A stretch of 64,000 nucleotides of DNA from Opitutia bacterium (GTDB lineage Bacteria; Verrucomicrobiota; Verrucomicrobiia; Opitutales; Opitutaceae): assembly GCA_016187945.1 (NCBI GenBank), contig JACPIT010000004.1:124001-188000 (forward strand), given 5' to 3'. The translations under genes and the position numbers were made by a program. Positions 1-9,000 of this stretch are shown here, piece by piece (the stretch's first letter is position 1; each line of letters opens with the position of its first letter). The notes beneath the pieces were generated by a model, which saw nothing but the letters and a program-made list of their open reading frames with translations, searched no databases and was not told the DNA's origin.

Positions 1-834
1 CACGAGCCGGTGCGAGTCGCCCGATTGGTAGCGCCTCAACGCCAGCAAATCCTCGCCCGCTCCCGCGCGCACGGAACGCACGCCTTCCGCGCCACCGGTC
101 GCAGCGGCGGCGCCGCGCCACTGGTATTCGATCTGCGCCGGCCAGACCAGCACGGCGCGCCGCAGCCCGGTGCCCACGCTCTTGCGCAGAAAGCCGAACG
201 GAAAAAACGAGCCGATCGCCGCGAGTTCGAGCACGTGTTCGCCACGCTGCTCCGGCTTGTGCACCCACTCGAGCGTCAAGTCGGCGCCCGGCTCGATCCG
301 CTCGCGCAGGAAGACGCGTCCGCGCGTCACGGCCTTCTCCGCCGCGGCGAGGATTTCGCGCACGCGCTCCTTCGAGAGATCGGGGCCGGGATCGGATTCC
401 TTCGCGCGCGGATGTGTCGCGAGGTCGAACCACAGCCCGTAGGTCGGCAGCCAGCGCTTCGTGTTCTTCACCTCCACGGTCACGATCGTCTCGTGTCCCG
501 CGCGCCACGCCGCCGTCGGCCGCAGCCGCCAGCACAGTCCCATGAAGTTGAACCACGACATCAGCCCGCTGAGCAACAGGCAGGCGAGCAACAGGGAGAG
601 CGTGATGAACAGGATGTTGCTCGCGGTGTTGTAGGCGGCGGTGCCGATGCCCATCGCGAGGCCGATCAGAAAAATGCCCGGCAGCGTCACGCCGATGCGG
701 TGACGTTTCGGCGGGAAGACCAGCGACCAGACGAGCGTCTGCCACGAAAAGACGCGCCGTGCACGATCGGGCGCGCCGGGGCCGGACCAATCGGCGGGGC
801 TCGGGGACGAGATGACCGCAGCGTGGGCTTTCAT
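1..834 (-). CDS. DUF58 domain protein, partial (runs off left edge)
   Basis: The reading frame starts with ATG at 834 and has no stop before the window edge, so at least 278 residues are present and the C-terminus is missing. Two hydrophobic segments lie near residues 48-66 (LPGIFLIGLAMGIGTAAY) and 70-90, as in DUF58 proteins, which are membrane-anchored near the N-terminus. Near the edge the frame reads LLALRRYQSGDSHRLV, matching the family's conserved Y-x-x-G-D-x-x-R core, so the rest of the domain lies outside the window. DUF58 proteins usually pair with MoxR ATPases; here the moxR gene lies 175 bp upstream on the same strand, which supports the call. The biochemical function is not known; a chaperone or metal-insertion role with MoxR is family-level inference. 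Confidence 0.85.
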   Translation of the reverse strand, partial: MKAHAAVISSPSPADWSGPGAPDRARRVFSWQTLVWSLVFPPKRHRIGVTLPGIFLIGLAMGIGTAAYNTASNILFITLSLLLACLLLSGLMSWFNFMGLCWRLRPTAAWRAGHETIVTVEVKNTKRWLPTYGLWFDLATHPRAKESDPGPDLSKERVREILAAAEKAVTRGRVFLRERIEPGADLTLEWVHKPEQRGEHVLELAAIGSFFPFGFLRKSVGTGLRRAVLVWPAQIEYQWRGAAAATGGAEGVRSVRAGAGEDLLALRRYQSGDSHRLV

Positions 835-860
835 GACCCGCCCCGCCGGCCGCTGCGCGG

Positions 861-989
861 AAGCTCCAAGTTCCAAGCGCCAAGCGCCAAAAAAGCACCA
901 AGCGAGAAAATGCCCCTCGCCCGAGCAGCGCATTCAAGAGTTTGGAGCTTGGTCATTCTCTGGAGCTTGGATGTTGGAGCTTGGAGCTT
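861..989. repeat. Low-complexity GGAGCTTGG-type heptamer repeat between moxR and DUF58
   Basis: Several copies of CCAAG/CTTGG-type words (AAGCTCCAAG, TTCCAAGCGCCAAGCGCCAA and, downstream, TTTGGAGCTTGG and TTGGAGCTTGGAGCTT) are arranged as a loose inverted repeat. AAGCTCCAAG at 861-870 is the reverse complement of CTTGGAGCTT at 980-989. It fills most of the 175-bp gap between two genes expected to be co-transcribed. A related CTTGCCACTTGGCACTTGG string occurs just upstream of ispG. Confidence 0.6.
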
Positions 990-1008
990 CGCGCGCGCAG
1001 CGCGCGCG

Positions 1009-1980
1009 TCACTCGGGCGTCGGAATCGCTCCCACGATCCGCCGCAGCGCGGCGAGCACCGTGCGGCGCTCCTCGAGCGCGTCGGAGGTCTGCCGCGCCA
1101 GCCCGAGGCGGTGCGCGAACACCGGTCCGGTCATTTCCTGCACGTCGCTCGGAATTACGAAATCGCGTCCGAGCAACAGCGCGCGCGCCTGTGCGGCCGA
1201 GCGCAGCGCGAGCCCGCCGCGCACGCTGACGCCGGCCTTGAACTCGGTCTCGGTGCGCGTGGCGGTGACGATCTTCAAAAGGTAGTCGAGCACGCTGTCC
1301 TCCACGAAAACCTTTCCCGCGAGCGCCTGGAGTTTCAGCAAGTCGGTGCGCGTCGCCACCGGGTCGAGCGCGATGGCGTCGTAGCTGGTTTTCGCCGCGC
1401 GGAGGATTTCCAGTTCGTCGGCCGGCTGCGGGTAACCCATGTGCAGCCGCATCAGGAAGCGGTCCATCTGGCTTTCCGGGAGCGGAAATGTGCCCTCGTA
1501 GTCGACCGGGTTTTGCGTGGCGACGACCATGAACGGCGCGCCGACCGCGTGCGCGGCGCCATCCACCGTCACCTTGGCGCGGTCCATGACTTCGAGCAGC
1601 GCGGACTGCGTTTTGGGCGTGGCGCGATTGATCTCGTCGGCGAGCACGATGTTCGCGAAGACGGGGCCGGGCTTGAAGACGAACTCCCTCACCGTCTCGT
1701 CGTAGATCGACACGCCGGTGACGTCGCTCGGCAGCAGATCGCTGGTGAATTGGATGCGCGAGAAACTCGCGTCCATCGCGCGCGCCAGCGAGTAGGCCAG
1801 CGTGGTCTTGCCGACGCCGGGCAAATCCTCGATCAGCAGGTGTCCGCCGGCGAGCAGGCAGACGAGCGTCTGGTCGATAACGTCGTCCTTGCCCTTGATG
1901 GTATCGCGCATCGTGGCCTTGAGGCGGACGAGCAGGTCGCGGGCGGAGGCGACCTCGGCGGCGGGAGCAAAGTCACTCAT
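1009..1980 (-). CDS. moxR: MoxR family AAA+ ATPase
   Basis: A 323-aa AAA+ ATPase. Walker A is [18 protein letters not shown], Walker B is [11 protein letters not shown], and the sensor-type stretch [20 protein letters not shown] is characteristic of the MoxR/RavA branch. The C-terminal lid ([30 protein letters not shown]) is also typical. The start was set at the ATG at 1980 (MSDFAPAAE), because the further 25 residues of open frame upstream do not resemble the family. MoxR proteins act as ATP-driven chaperones that help mature metal-cofactor or VWA-domain partners. The downstream DUF58 gene on the same strand is the usual companion; VWA or transglutaminase partners would lie beyond the left edge. 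Confidence 0.93.
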   Translation of the reverse strand: MSDFAPAAEVASARDLLVRLKATMRDTIKGKDDVIDQTLVCLLAGGHLLIEDLPGVGKTTLAYSLARAMDASFSRIQFTSDLLPSDVTGVSIYDETVREFVFKPGPVFANIVLADEINRATPKTQSALLEVMDRAKVTVDGAAHAVGAPFMVVATQNPVDYEGTFPLPESQMDRFLMRLHMGYPQPADELEILRAAKTSYDAIALDPVATRTDLLKLQALAGKVFVEDSVLDYLLKIVTATRTETEFKAGVSVRGGLALRSAAQARALLLGRDFVIPSDVQEMTGPVFAHRLGLARQTSDALEERRTVLAALRRIVGAIPTPE

Positions 1981-2079
1981 GGTTGGCACCGTAGGACTAC
2001 GCGCGACCGGCGCAAACGGTTTCACGGCGCGCGTCGTGCCCGCGGGAAACTTCACGGCGGATTCGCAACCCGCCGGACC

Positions 2080-3210
2080 TCAGCGCGCGCGCAACTGGGC
2101 GAGGAGCGAGGCGCGGCTCGCCTCGTCGAGATCGGGCGAGGCGGAGGCGTAGGCGAGCGCGGCGCGCGGGTCGGTGCCGGACCACTCGCGCACGATGTCG
2201 CCGATCGTCGTCGTGCGGAGCTGCGGGTCGTCGATCACGCGCGCCAAGGCGAGCGCGGCGGCGGGCTGCGCGACAAAGGCCGGGGATTTGGCGACGGTGG
2301 CGACGCCGGCATCGATGTTGGTCGAGCCTTCGACATGTCCGACCCAGGCCGCGGCGGCATCGGCGTCGGCGAACGCCCAACTGCGCAAGGCCTCCGTGAG
2401 CGCGCGGTCGCGCTCGGCGGCGTCGGTCAGGCGCAGCGAATGCTCGGCGAGCCCGCGCGGATCGGCGACGGCCCAGCCTTCGACGACGGAGGACGACGCT
2501 TTGGCGCGCAGCTCCGCGTCGTCGAGCGAGGCCAGCGCGGCGGCGGCGGCATCGGGCTGGTGCGTCGCCCAGATGTTGTAGCTCATCGCGACCCAATCGG
2601 CGCGAATGCCCGCGTCGCCGACGGACGCAAACCGGGCCGCGGTCGCGAACTCGCCGTGGCGGGCGAGCTGGGCGATCAGCGCCGTGCCGAAGGGCGCGCG
2701 CAGCGCGGGAGCCGCCTCGCGCGACAGCCGCTCGACGAGCGCGACGGCGCGCGCGGGTTGCACGGGCACGAGACCCTCGAGCACGGCTTCGACGGCGATG
2801 GGCGGAGCGAGCACGCGTTGCTCGCCGAGCGCCCAGGCGACGGCCGCGTCCGGATCGAGCCGGGCCCAGCCGCGCAGGACGGCGCGGGTCATTTCCCAGC
2901 GAAGGCGGACGTTGGGTTGCGCGAGGGCGGCGGCGCGCGCGGCGGCGGGGTCGGTGGCGGCGAGGCGCTCGAGCGCGGCGAGGATCGTTTCGTCGGTCGC
3001 CTGCGAGGCCGGCGCGGCGAGCGCGCGGGCGAGCTCGTCGCGCGCGGTCGCGGGGTCGAACGGCGCGGCGCGCGCCGGCTCGGCAGCGGCGAGAGCGGGC
3101 GCGGCAGTCCGCGCGGGCGAATCGGCGACGACGGGACGGGAGCGAGCGAGCGCGTAGCCGAGCGCGAGACCGGCGAGCAGACAGGAGGCGGCGGCGAGGA
3201 GGGATTTCAT
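2080..3210 (-). CDS. Secreted/anchored helical-repeat protein, function unknown
   Basis: 376 aa. The N-terminus MKSLLAAASCLLAGLALGYALA is a signal peptide or membrane anchor, followed by an Ala/Pro-rich linker to about residue 50. The rest is alpha-helical and Ala-rich, with a loosely repeated motif of the form W-A-x-x-D-P-x-A-A-x-A-W/Y (GWARLDPDAAVAWALG, GWAVADPRGLAEHS, EWSGTDPRAALAYA). This resembles TPR/Sel1-like solenoids common in Verrucomicrobiota, but I recognise no named family. It sits 99 bp upstream of moxR on the same strand, so co-transcription is possible, though no functional link can be read from the sequence. Confidence 0.7.
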   Translation of the reverse strand: MKSLLAAASCLLAGLALGYALARSRPVVADSPARTAAPALAAAEPARAAPFDPATARDELARALAAPASQATDETILAALERLAATDPAAARAAALAQPNVRLRWEMTRAVLRGWARLDPDAAVAWALGEQRVLAPPIAVEAVLEGLVPVQPARAVALVERLSREAAPALRAPFGTALIAQLARHGEFATAARFASVGDAGIRADWVAMSYNIWATHQPDAAAAALASLDDAELRAKASSSVVEGWAVADPRGLAEHSLRLTDAAERDRALTEALRSWAFADADAAAAWVGHVEGSTNIDAGVATVAKSPAFVAQPAAALALARVIDDPQLRTTTIGDIVREWSGTDPRAALAYASASPDLDEASRASLLAQLRAR

Positions 3211-3310
3211 TCGGGGAAATGCCGTGGGGAAGCGCAGAGAGCGCGGCGGAACCGGAAGAGGAGAAACGGAACGCCGCGATCTCGCGTCGCGGCGGACGAA
3301 CTGCTTCGCC

Positions 3311-3387
3311 GGTGGAACGCGTTGACTTCAACGCGTTCTGGTTCGCGAGCGGCGGCCAAGAGCGCGTTGGGGTCAACGCGCTCCACC
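3311..3387. repeat. GTGGAACGCG-family palindromic repeat, copy 1
   Basis: GGTGGAACGCGTTGACTTCA, continuing to ACGCGTTC, is an internal palindrome. It is followed after a spacer by AGCGCGTTGGGGTCAACG and CGCTCCACC, which is an inverted counterpart of the beginning. Related copies are at 17726-17787 and 41940-42023. All three lie at or just beyond gene ends on the minus strand. Confidence 0.75.
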
Positions 3388-3399
3388 TGGATACGAGCG

Positions 3400-4569
3400 T
3401 CAGAGCGAGGCGCCTTTGCCGGTGAGGCCGGAGGCGCTCGTCGGCTTCAGGTAGTTGCCGTAGGTGAGGCTCCAATCGGCGTTGCGCGTGACGAGCGAGA
3501 CGCTGGTCGAAGTGAAGACGCTCGCGGTGTAGGAGTTGTTTTCCCAGACGTTGCCGGAGCCGGCCACGGGCGGGTTGTCGGCGGAGGCGCCGAGCACGGA
3601 GAGGTTGTTCGTCAGCGTGTAGCTGAGGCTGACGGAGGCGTCGGAGAGGCGGAAGTTGCGCGCGCCGTTGCTGTAGCCGGTGTTCTGGCTGAGCGTCTCG
3701 CCGCTCGTCGGCGTGCCGTTGTAGTCGAAGCCGTTGTTGCGGTTCGTGGAGGCGATGCAGTTCGAGACGGTGTGCTTCTCGGGCGTGCTGCCGTCGCCGC
3801 CCATCTTGATGCCGTTGCCGTCGCCGCCGGAGGAGCTGTTGTTGGAGAAGTAGCCGTTGCGGTAGGCGATGCAGTTCGTGACCGTGATCTTCTGCGGCGC
3901 GGCCCAGAAATCCCAGCCGTCGTCGCCGTTGTAGTAGCCGCGGCAACCGGTGAAGGCATTGCCGCTGCCGATGTAGGCGAACTTGCAGGTGAAGCCGTCG
4001 GCGTTGCCGACGTTGGTGCCGCTGCCGTAGTCGGCGAGCGCGGTGTTCGAGTCGGCGTAGGCGGCGTAGTAGGAATCGCAGTATTGGACGGTGTTGCTGG
4101 CGGGCGAATACGAGCTGTTGCCGCCGTAGATCTGGATGTTCGTGTTCCAGTTGTTGTGCGCGTAGAGGCCGAAGAGCGTCGTGCCGCTGGCGTAGATGTT
4201 GATGCCGGTGGTGGCGGAGTGCTTGAGCTCGAGTTTCTGGAAATTCCAGTAGTTCTTCACGAGTTCGAGGCCGCTCTTGCTGCTGCTCTTGGACCAGTTG
4301 AAATCGAAGATCGGCCGGCTCGAGCCGGTGCCGACGACGGTGACTTTCGACGACGACGTGCCGGCGCCGCCGCTCTGGTTCGAGAGAAAGGCGGTGGTGT
4401 AGGTCGCGTAGGGCACCTGGATGGTGTCGCCGGCGACCGCGCCGTTCATTTTCGATTGGAGGTCACTCGCGCTGCCGGCGGTGACGGTGTAGGTGGTGGC
4501 GAGAGCGAGCGGAGACAAGATGCCCGGCAAAAAGCCGAGCACGACGAGACGACGCAGAGACGTGCGCAT
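3400..4569 (-). CDS. Secreted pectate lyase, PL9-type right-handed beta-helix
   Basis: 389 aa with a signal peptide (MRTSLRRLVVLGFLPGILSP, then LALATT). The first mature segment contains TAGSASDLQSKMNGAVAGDT, the usual opening of PL9/Pel9-like helices. The core has NADGFTCKFAYIGSGNAF, GCRGYYNGDDGWDFWAA and GNGIKMGGD, then a KHTVSNCIA...NGFDYNG repeat and a NTGYSNGARNFRL tail. The D of NADGF and the DDGWD cluster correspond to the calcium-binding aspartates known from PL9 enzymes. Such enzymes cleave polygalacturonate by beta-elimination outside the cell. The start at 4569 was chosen because it places the signal peptide at the N-terminus; 19 in-frame residues upstream are probably leader. It is the first of three secreted genes on this strand with the CE8/PL1 enzyme. 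Confidence 0.88.
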   Translation of the reverse strand: MRTSLRRLVVLGFLPGILSPLALATTYTVTAGSASDLQSKMNGAVAGDTIQVPYATYTTAFLSNQSGGAGTSSSKVTVVGTGSSRPIFDFNWSKSSSKSGLELVKNYWNFQKLELKHSATTGINIYASGTTLFGLYAHNNWNTNIQIYGGNSSYSPASNTVQYCDSYYAAYADSNTALADYGSGTNVGNADGFTCKFAYIGSGNAFTGCRGYYNGDDGWDFWAAPQKITVTNCIAYRNGYFSNNSSSGGDGNGIKMGGDGSTPEKHTVSNCIASTNRNNGFDYNGTPTSGETLSQNTGYSNGARNFRLSDASVSLSYTLTNNLSVLGASADNPPVAGSGNVWENNSYTASVFTSTSVSLVTRNADWSLTYGNYLKPTSASGLTGKGASL

Positions 4570-4655
4570 GCGAGGAGGAGGAGTCGGGGGTTCGGGGGAA
4601 ATGCATCGCGCGAGAGCGCGATGCACGGGGTGATGCGGATCGAAGCCGCGGCAGA

Positions 4656-4703
4656 AGAATAGCGCGCGGCGTGGGACGCGTCATGTCCTCAAAAATCATG
4701 AGG
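4656..4703 (-). promoter_or_regulatory. Putative promoter/operator of the PL9 lyase gene
   Basis: On the minus strand, GACATGACG (4679-4687) and CTATTCT (4656-4662) are separated by exactly 16 bp. An inverted repeat CCTCA-N7-TGAGG (4687-4703) abuts the upstream side. The same arrangement with the same spacing occurs upstream of the PEP-CTERM gene at 5921-5967. The -10-like element lies about 90 bp upstream of the chosen start. Assigning the boxes to -35/-10 or to an activator site is inference. Confidence 0.4.
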
Positions 4704-4858
4704 GCGAACACCTGGGCTCGGGGGCGGGAGATTTTTTCGCGCGCTGTGCCACGCGGGCGAGCGCGGCGTCACGCGCGGACGCGGCGTGACGTGCGGAACG
4801 GCGAGCGAAAAATCGCGCCGACGCCCCGCATCGGCGCGAGCGCGCGGTGGCGGGAATG

Positions 4859-4913
4859 CGGTGCTTCAAACTGCACGGGAGGATTCTCAGCGCGGGCTGA
4901 AGCACCGCGCGAC
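4859..4913. repeat. Degenerate GCGGTGCTTCA...TGAAGCACCGC palindrome
   Basis: GCGGTGCTTCA and TGAAGCACCGC form an 11-bp inverted repeat around a GCGCGGGC core. It is a decayed relative of the GTAG-headed copies at 28653-28712 and 33877-33936. The rest of the 423-bp gap between the PEP-CTERM stop and the PL9 start holds only the terminator and promoter described separately. Confidence 0.55.
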
Positions 4914-4928
4914 CTCGACGCGTGCCGC

Positions 4929-4965
4929 GAAAAAAATGCCGCGCCGAGAATTCTCTCGGCGCGGC
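4929..4965 (-). terminator. Rho-independent terminator of the PEP-CTERM gene
   Basis: On the minus strand a perfect 12-bp stem (GCCGCGCCGAGA, both arms within 4938-4965) with a 4-nt loop is followed by a T run (the A run at 4930-4936 on the plus strand). It begins 27 bp after the PEP-CTERM stop codon. Confidence 0.85.
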
Positions 4966-4992
4966 GCACCTAATCCCAAAACGGTGTTCGCG

Positions 4993-5841
4993 TCAGACCG
5001 TCGCGCGACGGCGGCGCCAGGCGACGAGGCCGAGCGCGGCGAGGCCGGCGAGCGCGGCGTAGGTCGAGGGCTCGGGCACGGCGCTGTAGCTGCCGACGAG
5101 AGTGGCCGTGTCCATCGTGAGCGTGAACGAGACATCCGAGCCGGTCGTGTTTTGCAGGAGCACGGCGAACATGTCGAAGCTGCTCACGGGCGTCGCATCG
5201 GTGTTGGTGTAGCCGTAGTAGGTCGCGGGCAGGCCGCTGATCGATGCGCCGTAGTTGGTCGAGTTCGACGACGTGCCGAAGGAGAACGCGCCGCCCGCGG
5301 ACATCACGAGGCGCGTGGAGAACGTGTAGCTCGTGTTGTCGAGCAGTTCGACCGCGGCGCCGCTGCTGCCGACGCCGAAGTTCGTCGCGGCGGTGTAGCC
5401 GTTGTAGAGGCTGTTCACGGCGCCGGAGCCGCGCTCCTGGTATTCGAGGTAGCCGTTGCCGGTGCTGCCGGGATTCCAGCGGAGCAGGTAACCGGTGTCG
5501 TCGGCGAAGCGCGTGGCGCCGCTCGTGGTGCTCGCGGTGTTGAAAAATCCGGCGTAGAGCGCGCGCGTCGTGGTCGTGTCGGCGGCGGTGAGGCCGCCGG
5601 TCGAGGCGACGGTGAAGTTGACCATCTTCGTCGTGCCGTTGGTGAGCGCGATCGGCGTGAACGACGTCGTGAAGAACGTCAGCCGGCTGTTGGCGGCGAC
5701 GGTCACGGTGACGGAGTTGCCGGACGCGACGGCGTCGGAGAACGACGATTCGTTGTAGGTGTTCCAGAGGAACGTCTGGGCAAAACAACTGGCGGACGCG
5801 AACAGCGCGACCGCCGCAACGGCGAGACGACGGAGGGTCAT
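4993..5841 (-). CDS. PEP-CTERM sorting-domain secreted protein
   Basis: 282 aa. The N-terminus MTLRRLAVAAVALFASASCF followed by AQT is a signal peptide. The C-terminus AVPEPSTYAALAGLAALGLV followed by AWRRRR is a textbook PEP-CTERM: PEP motif, hydrophobic helix, then an arginine cluster. Such signals are processed by an exosortase (EpsH-type); none is present in this window. The middle is Ser/Thr/Gly-rich and predicted beta-strand with no recognised catalytic motif. The start at 5841 gives the signal peptide at residue 1. The gene is flanked by a strong terminator downstream and a promoter-like block upstream that resembles the one before the PL9 lyase, so co-regulation with pectin degradation is possible. 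Confidence 0.88.
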   Translation of the reverse strand: MTLRRLAVAAVALFASASCFAQTFLWNTYNESSFSDAVASGNSVTVTVAANSRLTFFTTSFTPIALTNGTTKMVNFTVASTGGLTAADTTTTRALYAGFFNTASTTSGATRFADDTGYLLRWNPGSTGNGYLEYQERGSGAVNSLYNGYTAATNFGVGSSGAAVELLDNTSYTFSTRLVMSAGGAFSFGTSSNSTNYGASISGLPATYYGYTNTDATPVSSFDMFAVLLQNTTGSDVSFTLTMDTATLVGSYSAVPEPSTYAALAGLAALGLVAWRRRRATV

Positions 5842-5920
5842 GGGGCGAGGGGTGGGACTGAGGTGAGGCGCCGGGGCGGCGCTTTTCGCGCGCGGACGCA
5901 CGCGAGAATGGGGGAGCCTG

Positions 5921-5967
5921 AAAATAGCAGGAGCTGACAAAGACGTCATGTCATGCGAACGCATGAC
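5921..5967 (-). promoter_or_regulatory. Putative promoter/operator of the PEP-CTERM gene
   Basis: On the minus strand, GACATGACG (5944-5952) and CTATTTT (5921-5927) are 16 bp apart. A perfect inverted repeat GTCATGCG-AA-CGCATGAC (5950-5967) overlaps the upstream end. The layout matches the block at 4656-4703. The palindrome could instead act as a weak terminator for the upstream fused pectinase gene, which ends at 6017. Confidence 0.4.
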
Positions 5968-6016
5968 GCGCGCCGCCGCCGCGCCGCGGAGGCCGGCTCG
6001 CGGCCGGCGCGACTCG

Positions 6017-9000
6017 TCACGGCGACGTGATTTTCAGACGGAAGAAGAGCTTGTCGGCCGACGCGCGCGGATAGGTGGCCGTGTAGGTGGAGACGCCGCC
6101 GGTCGTGGAAACGAGCGTGTGCGTGACACCGTTCGCGCTCCACGTCGCGAGGTCGGTGGAGGCTTCGACGTCGTAGGCGAGATCGGCGCGCGAGGCGGGG
6201 CGTGTGTAGGTGTAGACCCAGTTCGTGTCGTCGGTGCTCATCGCGGGCGCGCCGGTCGCGGAGGCGACGTTCGGGTCGAGGCCGAGCGCGTATTCGACCA
6301 GATTCGAGAGGCCGTCGGAGTCTGGGTCCGCGCTGTCGGCGGCGTTGCCGGTGTTGGCGATCGTGCCGAAGTTCTGCTGGCGCCAGGTCTGGCGCGGCGA
6401 GAGGTCGACCGTCAGCGTGTAGGGCGAACTGACCACGAAGCTGCCGTCGTCGAGGCCCAGCACGACGGTGTAGGCGCCTTCGTTGGCGTCCTGCGCGTCG
6501 GCGAGCGTGAGCGTGGCCGCGGTGGCGCCGGCGAGCGCGGCGTTCTTGTAGCGCCATTGGTAGGAGGTGGGCGTGAAACCGCTCGGCGATGCGGTGAGCG
6601 TGACGGTGTCGCCGGCGTAGACGGCGCCCGCCGGACCCAGCGCGGCGGCGGCGTAGGCGGCGGGGGCATCTTCGATCGTGTTGCCGGCGCCGGCGCGCAC
6701 GAGCGCGGGGACGGCGGCGGCCGGGAACACGCGGTAGGCATACGGCGCCGAGAAAACTGCGTCGCTGCTGACGAGTTGCGTGCCGGTGCAGGCGTTGAAG
6801 ACGTTGCCGATCGTCATGAGCAGGCCGACGTCAGTGACGAGCGCGGTGCGCTTGGCGAGCGGATCGTCGACGCCGTCGTAGTAGTTATGCTCGGAGAGGA
6901 TCGAGGCGATGTTGCGCGACTCGGTGCAGTAGTCGTCGCCGGCGCAGTCCCAGAGATTGTTGAACATGTGGGACGACCCGAAGCGGCACGCGATCATGCG
7001 CTGCTTGGCGCCGGCGGCCCACCAGTTGTGATGCCACGAGATGCGGTAATTCGTGAGGCCGTCGCCAGTGCCCGTGTCGGTGTCGGACGAGCCGACGAGA
7101 TTCGAGAAGTTGTGGCCGTTGTCGCGCGTGTAGTAGAATTTGCACCACGAGACGGTGACGAGGTCGGAGCCGTTGATGACGTCGAGGTTGCCGTCGGTGG
7201 CGTTGTAGATTGTGCACTTCGTGACGAGGACGCGCGTGGAGGACGCGATGGTGACGCCGTCGTTCTCGGACGGCAGGCCGGTGTTCGCGGAGATGTTGAG
7301 GTTGGAAACGATGACGTTGTCGCAATTGCTGATGTTGACCGTGCCGAGAATGGTGGAGCTGACGTTGGCGCCGCGGATGGTCTTGTTCGACGTGACGTTC
7401 ACGCGGCCGGCCTCGCCGAGGTCGATGGTGCCGGAGACGACGATCGTGTAGGGCGTCGCAGCTTTGGCGTAGTTTTTCAGATCGTTGACGGTGCTGACGG
7501 TGACGGTCGGGCCCGCCGCGCCGCCGGTCACGGACGCGGCGTAGCCGTCGAGCACGACGGCGGCGCTGGCTTTGACGGACACCACGGCGGCGTTGCTGGT
7601 CGCCGAGCCGGCGGAGTTGGAGACGACGACAGTGTAGCTCCCGGCGTCGGCGCTCGTGGCGTTGGAAATCGTGTAGGAGCTGGCGGTCGCGCCGGGGAGG
7701 TCGTCGGCGCCTTTTTTCCACTGATAACTCAGCGGATCGGTGCCGGTCGCGGCGACGCTCAACGTGGCGCTGCCGGTCTCGGCGACGGTGACGGACGCGG
7801 GATGCGTCAGGATCGTCGGCGCGACGACGATGCCGGTCACGGTGAGCGGCGCGAGGTCGCTCGTGGCGCTGCCGGCGGAGTTGGTGACGACGACGCTGTA
7901 GGCGGCCGGATCGGAGGCGCCGGCGGCGGCGATGGTGTAGGTCGCGGCGGTGGCGCCCGAGATGACGTTGCCGTCTTTATACCACTGGTAGGTCGCGGCG
8001 GGCACGCCGAGGGCGGTGACGCTGAACGTCGCCGGATCGCCGAGCGCGACGGTCTGCGCAGCAGGCTGCTGGGCAATGAGCGGCGCGAGCGCGGGCGTCC
8101 ACGAGCCGTTCACCGCGCCGGCCATGCTGGTGTTGAGCACCCACGCGGCGCTGCGGTAGTTCGCGAGCGTCGTGGCGTCGGCCGGCATCGTGGTGAACGC
8201 GTTGCTGTCGGGGTTGCTCGTCGCGGCGGCGGCGCCGTCGACGTTGTTGCCGTCCCAATAGCGGACGTTGCTCGCATTCGCGGCGGTCGTCACGCCGTTG
8301 AGCAGCCACCAGCCGGCAGTGTAGTTCGAGCCGTTGGCGCCGGTGGCGGTGGCGAGGAACGCGTTGTTGGTGGCGTCGCCGATCGTCGAGTCGAGCACGA
8401 CGACTTCACTGTAGGGATACGCGGTCGGATCGATGCGCCCGAAGTAGGTGCCGGTGACGCCGGCGGGCGCGGTGAAGCGGCAGTTCACGAAGACGTAGCC
8501 GTGCGTGCTGCTGCCGTTGCGGATTTGCGTGAAGTAGCCGCCGCTGCGGAACATTCGGATGTCGCAATTCTCGAGAAACGCCGGGCCGTCGCCCCACATG
8601 AAATCGACGTCGCCCCAGATCGTGCAGTCGCTGACGTAGGTCTGCTTGTTGAATTGGACGGTGTCCTGGTAGCTGAAAAATTTGCAGCGCGTGACGACGT
8701 TGCGGCCGCTCGTGGCGCTGGTGCCGTTGAGCACGATGGCCTCGGCCTGCGAGCCGTTTTGCGGCGTCGTGTTGCTCACGGTGAGATTCGCGAGCGTGAA
8801 ATCGTGCACGCTCTGCGCGACGAGCGTGGCGCGGTGGTAGACGCCGGAGACGTTGTTGAACGTGTTGTTGTTCGGATACGCGATGATCGTCTGATCGGCG
8901 TCCTCGCCGAGGATCGTGACGTAGTGCTTCGACTGGAAACCGACTTCCTCGAAATACGTTCCGCTCTTCACGCGGATGACGGTGGGCGTGGTGTTGTTCG

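Noticed and set aside
10-4662. Very long open frame on the plus strand (about 1550 codons)
   Set aside because: Composition is Arg/Ala/Gly-rich with no domain; it lies antisense to MoxR, a pectate lyase and other well-supported genes. High G+C removes stop codons from the opposite strand.
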